Source of the DNA: Firmicutes bacterium CAG:238
Lineage (GTDB): Bacteria > Bacillota > Clostridia > Peptostreptococcales > Anaerovoracaceae
Reading direction: 5' to 3'
NCBI GenBank assembly: GCA_000435615.1
Contig: FR882009.1
Coordinates: 24,332 to 48,823 of the forward strand
DNA: 24,492 bases
Shown: one piece after another, positions 1 through 7,349 of the stretch
Layout: the number at the start of each line of letters is the position of its first letter
How positions within the stretch are numbered: the stretch's first letter is position 1
Position numbers and translations under genes: made by a program
The notes under the pieces: generated by a model
Told to the model about the DNA's origin: nothing
Databases searched by the model: none
Seen by the model: the letters and a program-made list of their open reading frames with translations, nothing else

Positions 1-1
1 C

Positions 2-400
2 GAGGCAGGTCTTGTAAACCTGCCGGAGGGCGCCTCCGCATCGCTTGTAACGACGAAGGTTACATATAAAGAGGACTTAAAAGCACCTGTTAAGAAGGGC
101 GATACGGTAGGAAAAGTTGAGATTTTTCTTGCAGACGAAAAGGTCAGGGACATTGCGCTAAAAGCAACAAAAAGTGTGAAGGAGGGATGGTTTCTTTCCG
201 CAATCGGAATCAGCAACCTTCAGACAATCCTTATTTTTGCGGTGCTTGCGCTGATCCTGGCTTTTTATATAACCATCGTTGTTCTGCGTGCAAAGAACAA
301 GAGAAGGAAGCTGCGTGCCCGAGAGGAAAGAGCAAAGCAGATTGCGTTGGCACAGCTCGAAAGAGAAAGAGATGTTAGGAAAAGGGATTGGCCGTACTGA
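2..400 (+). CDS. D-alanyl-D-alanine carboxypeptidase (PBP5-type), C-terminal fragment
   Basis: This is the last 132 codons of a gene that begins before the window; the open frame runs from base 2 to the TGA at 398-400. The visible part begins with a beta-rich stretch containing LKAPVKKGDTVGKVEI. That matches the C-terminal domain (PBP5_C) following the transpeptidase fold in DacA/DacF-type low-molecular-weight penicillin-binding proteins, which trim the terminal D-alanine of peptidoglycan stem peptides. A single hydrophobic segment follows (TILIFAVLALILAFYITIVV), then a strongly basic, probably helical cytoplasmic tail ending KRDWPY. Many clostridial carboxypeptidases are anchored by such a C-terminal helix. 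The catalytic SxxK, SxN and KTG motifs would lie upstream and cannot be checked, so the call rests on the C-terminal domain and topology. The stop codon overlaps the likely uvrC start (TGATG). Confidence 0.7.
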   Translation, partial: EAGLVNLPEGASASLVTTKVTYKEDLKAPVKKGDTVGKVEIFLADEKVRDIALKATKSVKEGWFLSAIGISNLQTILIFAVLALILAFYITIVVLRAKNKRRKLRAREERAKQIALAQLERERDVRKRDWPY

Positions 401-2229
401 TGTTTGATATTAAAGAAAATTTGAAAAAACTCCCGGACTGCCCGGGAGTTTATATGCATAAAGACAAGCTCGGACAGGTTATCTATGTGGGCAAGGCCAT
501 ATCGCTGAGAAACCGCGTGCGCCAATATTTCCAAGCATCTGCCAATCACAGCCCGAAGGTGAAGGCGATGGTTTCGCACATTGCGGAATTCGAATACATC
601 ACCTGCCAGACCGAAATGGAAGCTTTGATTTTGGAATGCAATCTGATTAAGAAATATGCACCGAAGTATAATGTTCTTCTGAGAGATGACAAGACATACC
701 CATACATCAAAGTGACGGTGTCTGAGAAATTTCCGCGGGTTCTCAAGACAAGGCTCATAACGAAGGACGGAAGCCGGTATTTCGGTCCGTACAGCGATGC
801 CGGGGCGGTAAATGACATTATTGAGCTTCTGAACAACATCTATGTGCTCAAAAGATGTGCAGCACGGAGTTTTCCGGAAGGTTACAGACCTTGCCTGAAT
901 TATCACATAAACAGATGCAGGGGCATTTGCACAGGGGAGGTTTCCGAGCAGGAGTACCGGGAGCATATCCAGGAAGTCATAGAATTTCTGAACGGTAGGC
1001 AGCAGCCGATTCTGAACTACCTGAGCGCAAAGATGAACGAGGCATCGGAAAAGATGGAGTTTGAAGAGGCTGCAGTATACCGCGACCATATTACGGCGGT
1101 CAAGACCCTCGGACAGACGCAGAGGGTCAGCATGACATCCGGCAAGGATTTTGACATCGTGCTTCCGGCGGGTGAAGGCGAAAATATGTCCATTGCACTT
1201 TTCACGGTCAGAGACGGCAAACTCAGCGGCAGGGAAATCTTCAATATGCATGCTGGTGCCGAAGAAGATTACGACACGCTTGTCGGAGAATTTATCAAGC
1301 AATATTACAGCACATTCGCACAGCCTGCTTCGGAGATTGTTCTTTCCAAACCGCTTCGCGAGGCGGAATTGATTGAGCAATACCTTGAGAACACAGGCGA
1401 GGGCAGGAAAGTAAAGATTTTCGTGCCGCAGAAAGGAGAAAAGAAAGCCCTGCTTGATCTGGCGAAGCGGGATGTTGTGGAGCTTTCGAAAACTCTTGCG
1501 ATAAAGGCGGAAACCGCACGCGAGAAGGAGGAAAGCCTTCGGGAAGCGATGGAAGCCATTCTCGGAATCCGAAAGGAAGCATACCGAATCGAATCGTACG
1601 ACATCTCGAACACAAACGGCGTCGATACGGTCGGGGCAATGGTTGTATTCCGTAATTTCAAACCGGTGCGTAAGGACTACCGGAGATTCAAAATCAAGAC
1701 GGTCGAGGGTCCGAACGATTATGGAAGTCTGCAGGAAATGCTGTACAGAAGATTTAAGCGGGCGCTTGCCGGCGACCCGGGATTTGTGAATCTGCCTGAC
1801 CTTATTCTTATGGATGGCGGACAGGGGCAGGTCAGTGCGGCCGAGAAAGTGCTTACCGCAATGCAGATTTCCATCCCCGTACTCGGCATGGCAAAAGATG
1901 ACAGCCACCGGACGCACGCACTGGTAAACGGAAGAGGCGAGGAATATGTACTCAAAGAGAATCCTTTCCTTTTCAAATACTGCGGCAGGATTCAGGAGGA
2001 AGTGCATCGGTTTGCGATTGAGTATCACAGGAATCTTCGGAGCAGGAATTCCATAGGCTCGGCACTGGACAATGTCACCGGAATCGGCCCGGCCAAAAGA
2101 AATGCACTGCTTGCACAATTCAAGTCCGTAGAGAAGATAAAGGCGGCGTCAATCGAGGAATTGACGAAGGTTCCGGGCATTACCGAGAAAAATGCTCGGG
2201 CAATCAAGGAATATTTTGGTTGCCTGTGA
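400..2229 (+). CDS. uvrC: UvrABC system protein C (excinuclease subunit C)
   Basis: UvrC makes both incisions around a DNA lesion during nucleotide excision repair, after UvrA/UvrB damage recognition. The protein is 609 residues, the usual length. Domains in order: an N-terminal GIY-YIG nuclease (GVYMHKDKLG then VIYVGKA, about residues 16-35); a UVR motif for UvrB contact (EKMEFEEAAVYRD, about 210-225); the RNase H-like nuclease half (RIESYDISNTNG and DLILMDGGQGQ); and C-terminal helix-hairpin-helix repeats (VTGIGPAKRNALL, VPGITEKNARAI). I chose ATG 400 because family members start MFDIKE-like, and it overlaps the upstream stop as TGATG. A TTG at 388 with AGGA seven bases upstream would add four residues and cannot be excluded. 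Nothing looks damaged. Confidence 0.97.
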   Translation: MFDIKENLKKLPDCPGVYMHKDKLGQVIYVGKAISLRNRVRQYFQASANHSPKVKAMVSHIAEFEYITCQTEMEALILECNLIKKYAPKYNVLLRDDKTYPYIKVTVSEKFPRVLKTRLITKDGSRYFGPYSDAGAVNDIIELLNNIYVLKRCAARSFPEGYRPCLNYHINRCRGICTGEVSEQEYREHIQEVIEFLNGRQQPILNYLSAKMNEASEKMEFEEAAVYRDHITAVKTLGQTQRVSMTSGKDFDIVLPAGEGENMSIALFTVRDGKLSGREIFNMHAGAEEDYDTLVGEFIKQYYSTFAQPASEIVLSKPLREAELIEQYLENTGEGRKVKIFVPQKGEKKALLDLAKRDVVELSKTLAIKAETAREKEESLREAMEAILGIRKEAYRIESYDISNTNGVDTVGAMVVFRNFKPVRKDYRRFKIKTVEGPNDYGSLQEMLYRRFKRALAGDPGFVNLPDLILMDGGQGQVSAAEKVLTAMQISIPVLGMAKDDSHRTHALVNGRGEEYVLKENPFLFKYCGRIQEEVHRFAIEYHRNLRSRNSIGSALDNVTGIGPAKRNALLAQFKSVEKIKAASIEELTKVPGITEKNARAIKEYFGCL

Positions 2230-2248
2230 GGATAATATATGTTAGAAT
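2220..2248 (+). promoter_or_regulatory. Possible sigma-A promoter for the DUF1292 gene
   Basis: TTGCCT at 2220-2225 and TAGAAT at 2243-2248 are separated by 17 bases. The -10 box matches consensus in five of six positions and the -35 box in four of six. The start would fall about 35 bases before the DUF1292 start codon. This is consensus matching only. The -35 box overlaps the last codons of uvrC. Confidence 0.4.
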
Positions 2249-2289
2249 GAATAAATCAAAAATAAACGCAAAGTTTGTGGAGGGAAAAA

Positions 2290-2565
2290 ATGGCAAACGA
2301 AAAGAAAAACGTTGAAATCGACGAAAAGGATATTATTACTTTGGAATTTGACAACGGCGATGAAGTGGAATGCGAGATCATGGGCGTATTTGACTTTAAC
2401 GGCAAAGAATACATCGCACTGATTCCGGATGACGGAACGGATGATGTTTACATTTACGGCTACAAAGAAGTCGGAGAAGACGAATTCGAACTGATCGACA
2501 TCGAAGATGATGCAGAATTCGAAGCAGTTGTTGCTGAATTCGACAGCATCATGGACGAACAGTAG
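2290..2565 (+). CDS. DUF1292 family small acidic protein
   Basis: This is a 91-residue, strongly acidic protein with no signal peptide or membrane segment, so it should be cytosolic. The core DIITLEFDNGDEVECEIMGV, followed by FNGKEYIALIPDD and then YGYKE, is the pattern of the DUF1292 family. That family is common in Bacillota, for example the YrzB-type proteins, and has no firmly assigned biochemical role. The start at ATG 2290 is set by GGAGGG at 2279-2284. An in-frame TTG at 2275 would place the ribosome binding site inside the gene. The gene stands between uvrC and a cobalamin-type riboswitch, with a possible promoter of its own overlapping the uvrC end. I see no terminator between its stop and the riboswitch, so it may contribute transcripts that read into the riboswitch. 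Confidence 0.85.
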   Translation: MANEKKNVEIDEKDIITLEFDNGDEVECEIMGVFDFNGKEYIALIPDDGTDDVYIYGYKEVGEDEFELIDIEDDAEFEAVVAEFDSIMDEQ

Positions 2566-2585
2566 AAACAAATAACAAGCTTGTG

Positions 2586-2735
2586 AATCGAGGCTAACGG
2601 AAAGAGGTGAAATCCCTCACTGTTTCTCAGCAACCGTAATGAGCCCAAAGGCTACAAGTCGGGAGACGAGTTTTGGTTCGGGGTGCACATCCTCTGAGGC
2701 GGGTTGACATCATTCATACATGCAAGCGATTTATG
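2586..2735 (+). promoter_or_regulatory. Cobalamin-type riboswitch aptamer
   Basis: The intergenic RNA carries the conserved blocks of the AdoCbl/cobalamin aptamer in order: GGAAAGAGGTGAAATCCCTC (2599-2618), CTCAGCAACCGTAATGAG (2626-2643), and AAGTCGGGAGACGAG (2656-2670). The GGTGAAATCC core with its closing GAGG/CCTC pairing, the CAGCAACCGTAATG segment and the GTCGGGAGAC segment correspond to the B12-box region. An intrinsic terminator follows at once, and then the ECF transporter operon. Ligand binding should therefore reduce transcription of the transporter. The 5' and 3' limits are approximate because P1 and the L13 pairing were not folded. Covariance-model confirmation was not possible here. 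Confidence 0.82.
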
Positions 2736-2736
2736 A

Positions 2737-2764
2737 GAACAGCCTCGGGGCTGTTCTTTTTATG
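2737..2764 (+). terminator. Intrinsic terminator, riboswitch expression platform
   Basis: GAACAGCC (2737-2744) pairs perfectly with GGCTGTTC (2749-2756) across a TCGG loop, and a run of five T residues follows directly. It sits between the cobalamin-type aptamer and the ecfT start codon, the classic place for riboswitch-controlled premature termination. Confidence 0.85.
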
Positions 2765-2789
2765 CAGATAGAGGAAAGGAAGAAACGAT

Positions 2790-3695
2790 ATGTTCAGGGA
2801 CGGACTGGGCGAAAGCAGCCGGTTTTCGAGCTGTCACCCGGCGGTAAACGTAATATTTTACACACTTGCAATCGGCATCACGATGTTTTCGCTTGAACCG
2901 GTGTTTTTGTGTGTGACCACCGTATTTGCATGGGCATATTCCATTTTGCTGAAGGGCCGGAAAGCAATAAAAACAAATCTGCTTTTCATGCTTCCGATTG
3001 TTTTGATAATGACGGTGGTGAACGGACTCTTCACTCACAACGGCAAGACTGTTCTCTTCTTCCTGAACGACAGCCGAATTACGCTTGAGGCTTTGGCATA
3101 CGGGATGGCTGCGGCACTGCTGCTCGGAGCCGTTGTCGTATGGTTTGCGAGCTTCAATGTGGTAATGAGTTCGGACAAGCTGATTTATCTGTTCGGCAAG
3201 GCAGCACCTGTGCTGGGTCTGACGCTTTCCATGATCTTCCGTTTTATTCCGCTTCTTAAGAACCGATTCAAGGAAATAAAGATGGGACAGGAATGCATGG
3301 GAAGGCATGTTGAGAAGGGACTGTTTGCAAAGATGCGGCAGCTTTGCAAGGAAATATCAATCCTGATTTCGTGGTCGCTTGAGGCTTCCATCGAAACCTC
3401 GGACTCGATGGAGGCAAGAGGATACGGTTTGCACGGCAGAACAAGCTTCCATCTGTTTAAGATGTCACCGACCGACTGGACGGTGCTTGCGGTTCTGCTT
3501 GTAACGGGAGGCATTTCCGTTTTGGGCTGTGCCTTGGGAAAAACGAGCATATATTTCTATCCGGTGATTCAGTTCGCCGAATGGGATTTGATGAGAATAC
3601 TGACGCTGGTAAGCTTTGCCGCGTTACTTGCAACACCGATGGTGCTGGATATTACAGGAGAAAAGAAATGGCAGCAATTAAGGTTAGAAATTTAA
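2790..3695 (+). CDS. ecfT: ECF transporter transmembrane component EcfT
   Basis: EcfT is the membrane scaffold that couples ATP hydrolysis by EcfA subunits to vitamin-binding S components. The 301-residue protein has several hydrophobic helices (about residues 20-55, 63-83, 100-122 and 140-155, plus two near the C-terminus). It has the cytoplasmic coupling motif SMEARGYG at about 206-213, which contains the Ala-Arg-Gly signature of the family. The start ATG 2790 has a purine-rich GAGGAAAGGA site upstream. The 3' end overlaps the ATPase gene by 28 bases. Its position just after a cobalamin-type riboswitch suggests a dedicated (group I) ECF module for B12 or a corrinoid precursor. The substrate is inferred from regulation and context, not from this sequence. 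Confidence 0.88.
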   Translation: MFRDGLGESSRFSSCHPAVNVIFYTLAIGITMFSLEPVFLCVTTVFAWAYSILLKGRKAIKTNLLFMLPIVLIMTVVNGLFTHNGKTVLFFLNDSRITLEALAYGMAAALLLGAVVVWFASFNVVMSSDKLIYLFGKAAPVLGLTLSMIFRFIPLLKNRFKEIKMGQECMGRHVEKGLFAKMRQLCKEISILISWSLEASIETSDSMEARGYGLHGRTSFHLFKMSPTDWTVLAVLLVTGGISVLGCALGKTSIYFYPVIQFAEWDLMRILTLVSFAALLATPMVLDITGEKKWQQLRLEI

Positions 3696-5395
3696 ATTTT
3701 ACATATCCGACCGGGGATAAAAAGGCACTCGATGATGTTTCCTTTGACATCCAGCCTTCTGAATTTGTTGTCGTATGCGGCAAATCGGGATGCGGCAAGA
3801 GCACGCTCCTCAGACAGCTTAAGAAAAATCTTGTGCCTTACGGAGACAAAAGCGGTGCGGCATATTATGAAGGAACAGACATAACGGAACTTGATGATCG
3901 CATCAATGCTTCGGAAATCGGCTTTGTGCAGCAAAACCCGGACAATCAGATCGTTACCGACAAGGTATGGCACGAGCTTGCTTTCGGGCTTGAGAGCCTG
4001 GGCCTTGACAACCAGTCGATTAAGCGCAGAGTTGCGGAGATGGCGAGCTTCTTTGATATACAGACTTGGTTCCGAAAGGATGTTTCGGAACTTTCGGGCG
4101 GACAGAAACAGCTTCTGAATCTTGCATCGATAATGGTTATGCAGCCGAAAGTCCTGATTCTCGACGAACCGACATCCCAGCTCGACCCGATTGCGGCAAG
4201 TGAATTTTTGAAGGTGATTTACAGAATCAACCGCGAACTCGGAACGACGGTTATCATTTCGGAACATCGTTTGGAAGAACTGTTTACCATGGCAGACCGC
4301 GTCATGGTGATGGACGGAGGCAGAATCCTCGCAATGGATACACCATGGAAGGTCGGAGACTACCTTGCAGGAAGCTGCGAGAGCCAAAGGCATCCGATGT
4401 TTTACGGCCTGCCTGCGGTTATGAAGATCTATTACAAATGTAAATCGGCGGGTGTTCCGGGGCTGCTGAAAGACGGCCGCGAAACCGCTCCGCTTACAAT
4501 AAGGGACGGAAGGCTTTGGCTGGAAGAAATCCTGGAAGGGCGACAGTTTGATGCGACGCAGAAGGTGTCAGCAAAGAAAGTCTCAAAACAGGGAGAGACG
4601 ATCATAGAGGCAAAGAACCTTTGGTTCCGATATGAAAAGAACTTGCCGGATGTACTGCGCGGTCTCAGCTTTGACACGAAAAAAGCTGAACTGTTCTGTC
4701 TTCTTGGCGGAAACGGAGTCGGCAAGAGTACTACGCTGAAGGCGGTCAGCGGTCAGCTTGCTCCCCAAGCGGGAAGCATTACGGTGGATGGACTTAAGGT
4801 GACGAAGAATAATTTGAAGGAACTCTTTCACAGCAGGCTGGCAATGGTGCCGCAGAATCCGCAGGCATTGTTTACGGAAATTTCGGTTGAAGAAGAACTG
4901 CTGGAAGCGGTATACTATTTGGAGATGCCGGATGAGGTGAAAGCCGAAAAAATCGAAAAGATGCTCAGCCTTATGGAAATCGAGCATCTGCGCAAATCTC
5001 ACCCGTACGATCTTTCCGGCGGTGAGCAGCAGCGGCTTGCACTCGGCAAGATTCTGCTCCTTGAGCCGAAAATCCTGCTTCTTGACGAACCGACGAAGGG
5101 ACTGGACCCGTTTTTCAAAATTACGCTTGCAGGAATATTCAAGAAGCTCACGGAGGCCGGCGTTACGATTTTTATGGTATCGCACGATGTTGAGTTCTGC
5201 GCCGAATACGCAGACCGATGTGCGATGGCTTTTGACGGTGACATCGTTTCCGTCGGAAATCCGACCGATTTCTTTGCCGGAAACAATTTCTATACCACTG
5301 CGGCCAATCGAATCGCACGCAGATGGTTTCCTGAGGCAGTAACCTGGGAGGAGGTGGCCGAATGGGTAGAATGGGCTATGACGACAGTCAGCTGA
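3668..5395 (+). CDS. ECF transporter ATPase, two EcfA domains fused in one chain
   Basis: This 575-residue protein contains two complete ABC ATPase domains. Domain 1 has Walker A GKSGCGKST (38-46), the signature LSGGQKQ (about 142-148), Walker B VLILDEPTSQLDP and the switch histidine in SEHRLEEL. Domain 2 has Walker A GGNGVGKST (about 347-355), signature LSGGEQQ (about 449-455), Walker B ILLLDEPTKGLDP and the switch region MVSHDVEF. Most ECF transporters use separate EcfA1 and EcfA2 subunits; here the pair is one polypeptide joined by a roughly 70-residue linker. The start at ATG 3668 is supported by AGGAG at 3655-3660. It overlaps ecfT by 28 bases and the S-component gene by 34 bases, which implies translational coupling. 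All catalytic motifs are intact. Confidence 0.93.
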   Translation: MAAIKVRNLNFTYPTGDKKALDDVSFDIQPSEFVVVCGKSGCGKSTLLRQLKKNLVPYGDKSGAAYYEGTDITELDDRINASEIGFVQQNPDNQIVTDKVWHELAFGLESLGLDNQSIKRRVAEMASFFDIQTWFRKDVSELSGGQKQLLNLASIMVMQPKVLILDEPTSQLDPIAASEFLKVIYRINRELGTTVIISEHRLEELFTMADRVMVMDGGRILAMDTPWKVGDYLAGSCESQRHPMFYGLPAVMKIYYKCKSAGVPGLLKDGRETAPLTIRDGRLWLEEILEGRQFDATQKVSAKKVSKQGETIIEAKNLWFRYEKNLPDVLRGLSFDTKKAELFCLLGGNGVGKSTTLKAVSGQLAPQAGSITVDGLKVTKNNLKELFHSRLAMVPQNPQALFTEISVEEELLEAVYYLEMPDEVKAEKIEKMLSLMEIEHLRKSHPYDLSGGEQQRLALGKILLLEPKILLLDEPTKGLDPFFKITLAGIFKKLTEAGVTIFMVSHDVEFCAEYADRCAMAFDGDIVSVGNPTDFFAGNNFYTTAANRIARRWFPEAVTWEEVAEWVEWAMTTVS

Positions 5396-6315
5396 AGGCG
5401 CACCGCAAAAGAACAAAGATGTCGGCTGTGATGATTTTCATCATGATTCCGCTGACACTCTGGCTCAGCGTGAAATTCCTGGATACCACAAAATATATGA
5501 TTACGAGTCTTTTGGTAATCCTGTATACGATGCTGCCTTTCTTTATGATTTACGAAAAAAGAAGACCGAAGGCAAGAGAAATCGTACTGCTTGCGGTAAT
5601 GACGGCGATAACCGCATTTGCACACATCGTTTTGCATCTTGCGGCGGTTCCGATCGGAACGGCGCTTGTAATCGTAGCCGGAATTTCGATGGGGCCGGAA
5701 GCAGGTTTCCTTGTGGGTGCGTTGTCGAGATTCGTGTGCAACTTTTACCAGGGGCAGGGTCCATACACTCCTTGGCAGATGTTCTGTTGGGGACTGCTGG
5801 GATTCCTTGCCGGTCTTGCATTTAACAAAGTGACCGCCGAAAGGCTGACGCTCGGCAAGGAAAAACCGAAAATCTCGCAGGACGGTACATTTACGGCACT
5901 CGCACCACCCGTGCTTTGTGTGGCGGCATCTATCGTATTGGCGTATGTTTCGTATCTTCTTGTTCCGGGTGAGGACAATACCTTCTTCGGATGGAGAGTG
6001 TATGCGTTCGGAGCCGGAGGACTGGTACTGGGAACGATACTCCAAAGAAAGTGCTTGCCGGTAAACAGCGTCACGATAACGGTGTTTACTTTTGTGACGA
6101 CCGTGATTCTTTACGGCGGCATCATGAATATGTCCACGATGTTTTATACGGTCGGATTTGACATGAGCTTCCATTCGCTGAGGATGCTTTATGTATCCGG
6201 ACTTCCGTATGACCTTACGCATGCGGCACTGGCATCGGTGTGTATGTTTTTCCTGGGAAATCCGATGATTAAGAAAATCGAAAGAATAAAAGTAAAATAC
6301 GGCATTTATAAATAA
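5362..6315 (+). CDS. ECF transporter S component, probable cobalamin or corrinoid binder
   Basis: This is a 317-residue polytopic membrane protein with about eight or nine hydrophobic helices (near residues 20-38, 45-64, 73-95, 100-120, 130-152, 178-200, 208-225, 235-255 and 278-300). It begins with a basic, soluble N-terminus. The segment GPYTPWQMFCWGLLGFLAGL resembles ECF S components of the CbrT-like type, which are longer than the roughly 180-residue biotin or riboflavin S components. It would bind substrate outside the cell and topple within the EcfT/EcfA complex. GGAGGAGG lies just upstream of ATG 5362, and the gene overlaps the ATPase gene by 34 bases. The preceding riboswitch and the cysteine-rich gene that follows support a B12-type substrate, but the binding residues cannot be identified by eye. 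Confidence 0.8.
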   Translation: MGRMGYDDSQLKAHRKRTKMSAVMIFIMIPLTLWLSVKFLDTTKYMITSLLVILYTMLPFFMIYEKRRPKAREIVLLAVMTAITAFAHIVLHLAAVPIGTALVIVAGISMGPEAGFLVGALSRFVCNFYQGQGPYTPWQMFCWGLLGFLAGLAFNKVTAERLTLGKEKPKISQDGTFTALAPPVLCVAASIVLAYVSYLLVPGEDNTFFGWRVYAFGAGGLVLGTILQRKCLPVNSVTITVFTFVTTVILYGGIMNMSTMFYTVGFDMSFHSLRMLYVSGLPYDLTHAALASVCMFFLGNPMIKKIERIKVKYGIYK

Positions 6316-6328
6316 ACGGAGGTGCGAT

Positions 6329-6601
6329 ATGAAGGAAATTACAACGGAAAACTTCAAGTTTTTCCAGCACAGGCAGTGCGAATTTTTCCCTTGTCATGAA
6401 ACAGAAGACGAGGAAAACTTCAACTGCTTATTCTGCTACTGTCCGCTTTATGCGCTCGGAGAAGGCTGCGGCGGTAATTTTAAAATCACGGAGAACGGTG
6501 TCAAAGACTGTTCGGACTGCATGGTTCCGCACAAGCGCGGAAATTACGACTATATTTGCAGTCGTTTTAAAGAAATCGTGGAACTGACGAAGGAACAGTA
6601 G
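6329..6601 (+). CDS. Cysteine-rich small domain protein (PF04071-like)
   Basis: This 90-residue soluble protein has nine cysteines (positions 17, 22, 33, 36, 38, 47, 61, 64 and 77). They are arranged as CxxxxPCH, NCxxCxCPLY, CGG and DCSxC followed by PH. This agrees with the 'cysteine-rich small domain' family (PF04071), a predicted metal-binding domain of unknown activity. From memory it is often encoded beside, or fused to, cobamide salvage and synthesis proteins such as CbiZ. GGAGGT at 6317-6322 sets ATG 6329, only 13 bases after the S-component gene. It is the last gene before a terminator-like hairpin, so it is most likely in the riboswitch-controlled operon. A role in corrinoid handling or metal delivery is an inference from context. 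Confidence 0.8.
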   Translation: MKEITTENFKFFQHRQCEFFPCHETEDEENFNCLFCYCPLYALGEGCGGNFKITENGVKDCSDCMVPHKRGNYDYICSRFKEIVELTKEQ

Positions 6602-6612
6602 AATGTTGACGG

Positions 6613-6657
6613 GCCTCCTTTCGTATAATGATAGAAAACGATAAGGAGGCTTTTTTT
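6613..6657 (+). terminator. Terminator-like hairpin whose 3' arm is the dapB ribosome binding site
   Basis: GCCTCCTT (6613-6620) is the exact complement of AAGGAGGC (6643-6650), and seven T residues follow (6651-6657). Four more pairs (TCGT with ACGA) can extend the stem past a one-base bulge. This is a good intrinsic terminator for the corrinoid-transport operon. The 3' arm contains the AAGGAGG that ribosomes need for dapB, eight bases before its ATG. The same hairpin would hide that site in any read-through RNA. A TATAAT sits in the loop (6624-6629). Confidence 0.7.
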
Positions 6658-7314
6658 ATGAAACTTGGAATAGTGGGAACGGGTGCCATGGGCAGAACCC
6701 TCAGAGAGCGTGCTGAGAAGGACGAGGCATTTTCCGAAATCGCAATGATCGAACCTCTCGACGAAAGCTCGTGGCCGGCATATAAGACTGATCTTCTCAT
6801 TGACTTCAGCCATCCGAAAGCGATTCTGGGTATATATGAATACTGCAGGAAACACGGGGGAAATATTCCGGTTGTGCTTGCGACAACGGGCTACAGCCCC
6901 GCGGAGGAAGAAATCATCCGGATGCTTGCAAAGATATGTCCGATCGACCGAAAAACCAATTATTCACAAGGCATTGCCGCAATGAACGAGCTTGCAAAGC
7001 TGGGGAGAAAGCTTCTCGAACCGCAGGCGGACATCCGCTTGCTTGAGAGCCACCACACGCACAAAAAGGATGCACCGAGCGGAACATGCAAAACGTTATG
7101 TGACTATCTCGGAATCAAGCCGGACGAGTACGAAGAAAAAGTGGCGTATCTCAGAATGGGAACCGTGTGTGGGGAACATTCGATTTTTTTCGCTATGCCG
7201 GACGAAGTGATAGAAATCAAGCATACCGCATATTCCAAAAAAATATTTGCGGCGGGTGCCCTTGAGGCCGGGAAAAAAATGTTGACTTGCCAAGACGGCG
7301 ATTTAGGTGTATGA
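6658..7314 (+). CDS. dapB: 4-hydroxy-tetrahydrodipicolinate reductase
   Basis: DapB reduces 4-hydroxy-tetrahydrodipicolinate to tetrahydrodipicolinate with NAD(P)H, on the route to diaminopimelate for peptidoglycan and to lysine. The Rossmann nucleotide motif GIVGTGAMG is at residues 4-12. The LATTGYS segment (74-80) and the family signature ESHHTHKKDAPSGT (130-143) supply the catalytic His pair (132/133) and the substrate-binding lysine near 136. The protein is 218 residues, shorter than the roughly 270-residue enterobacterial enzyme but complete at both ends, as in several Clostridia. ATG 6658 is fixed by AAGGAGG at 6643-6649. No other lysine-pathway gene is adjacent. Its ribosome binding site is embedded in the upstream hairpin, so expression probably depends on a start inside or after that hairpin. 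Confidence 0.93.
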   Translation: MKLGIVGTGAMGRTLRERAEKDEAFSEIAMIEPLDESSWPAYKTDLLIDFSHPKAILGIYEYCRKHGGNIPVVLATTGYSPAEEEIIRMLAKICPIDRKTNYSQGIAAMNELAKLGRKLLEPQADIRLLESHHTHKKDAPSGTCKTLCDYLGIKPDEYEEKVAYLRMGTVCGEHSIFFAMPDEVIEIKHTAYSKKIFAAGALEAGKKMLTCQDGDLGV

Positions 7315-7349
7315 TAGCCTAACGAGGGGCAGATTCACAGGAGGAAAAA

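Noticed and set aside
265..2118. A 617-codon open frame on the minus strand
   Set aside because: It lies opposite uvrC, whose domains are complete. The minus product has no recognisable motif and the frame has no ribosome binding site.
2575..2584. Palindrome ACAAGCTTGT after the DUF1292 gene as a terminator
   Set aside because: The stem is short with no loop and there is no T run. It is more likely chance or the base of the riboswitch.
4583..6357. Long minus-strand open frames opposite the ECF ATPase and S-component genes
   Set aside because: They mirror the codon pattern of the real genes, have low-complexity basic products and no family features.
6606..6629. TTGACG and TATAAT before dapB as a standard promoter
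   Set aside because: The spacer is only 12 bases, too short for a normal sigma-A promoter. The TATAAT may still work with another upstream element.
7282..7315. TTGACT and TATGAT at the end of dapB as a promoter for the CYTH gene
   Set aside because: The spacer is 22 bases, outside the usual range, and the boxes lie in dapB coding sequence.
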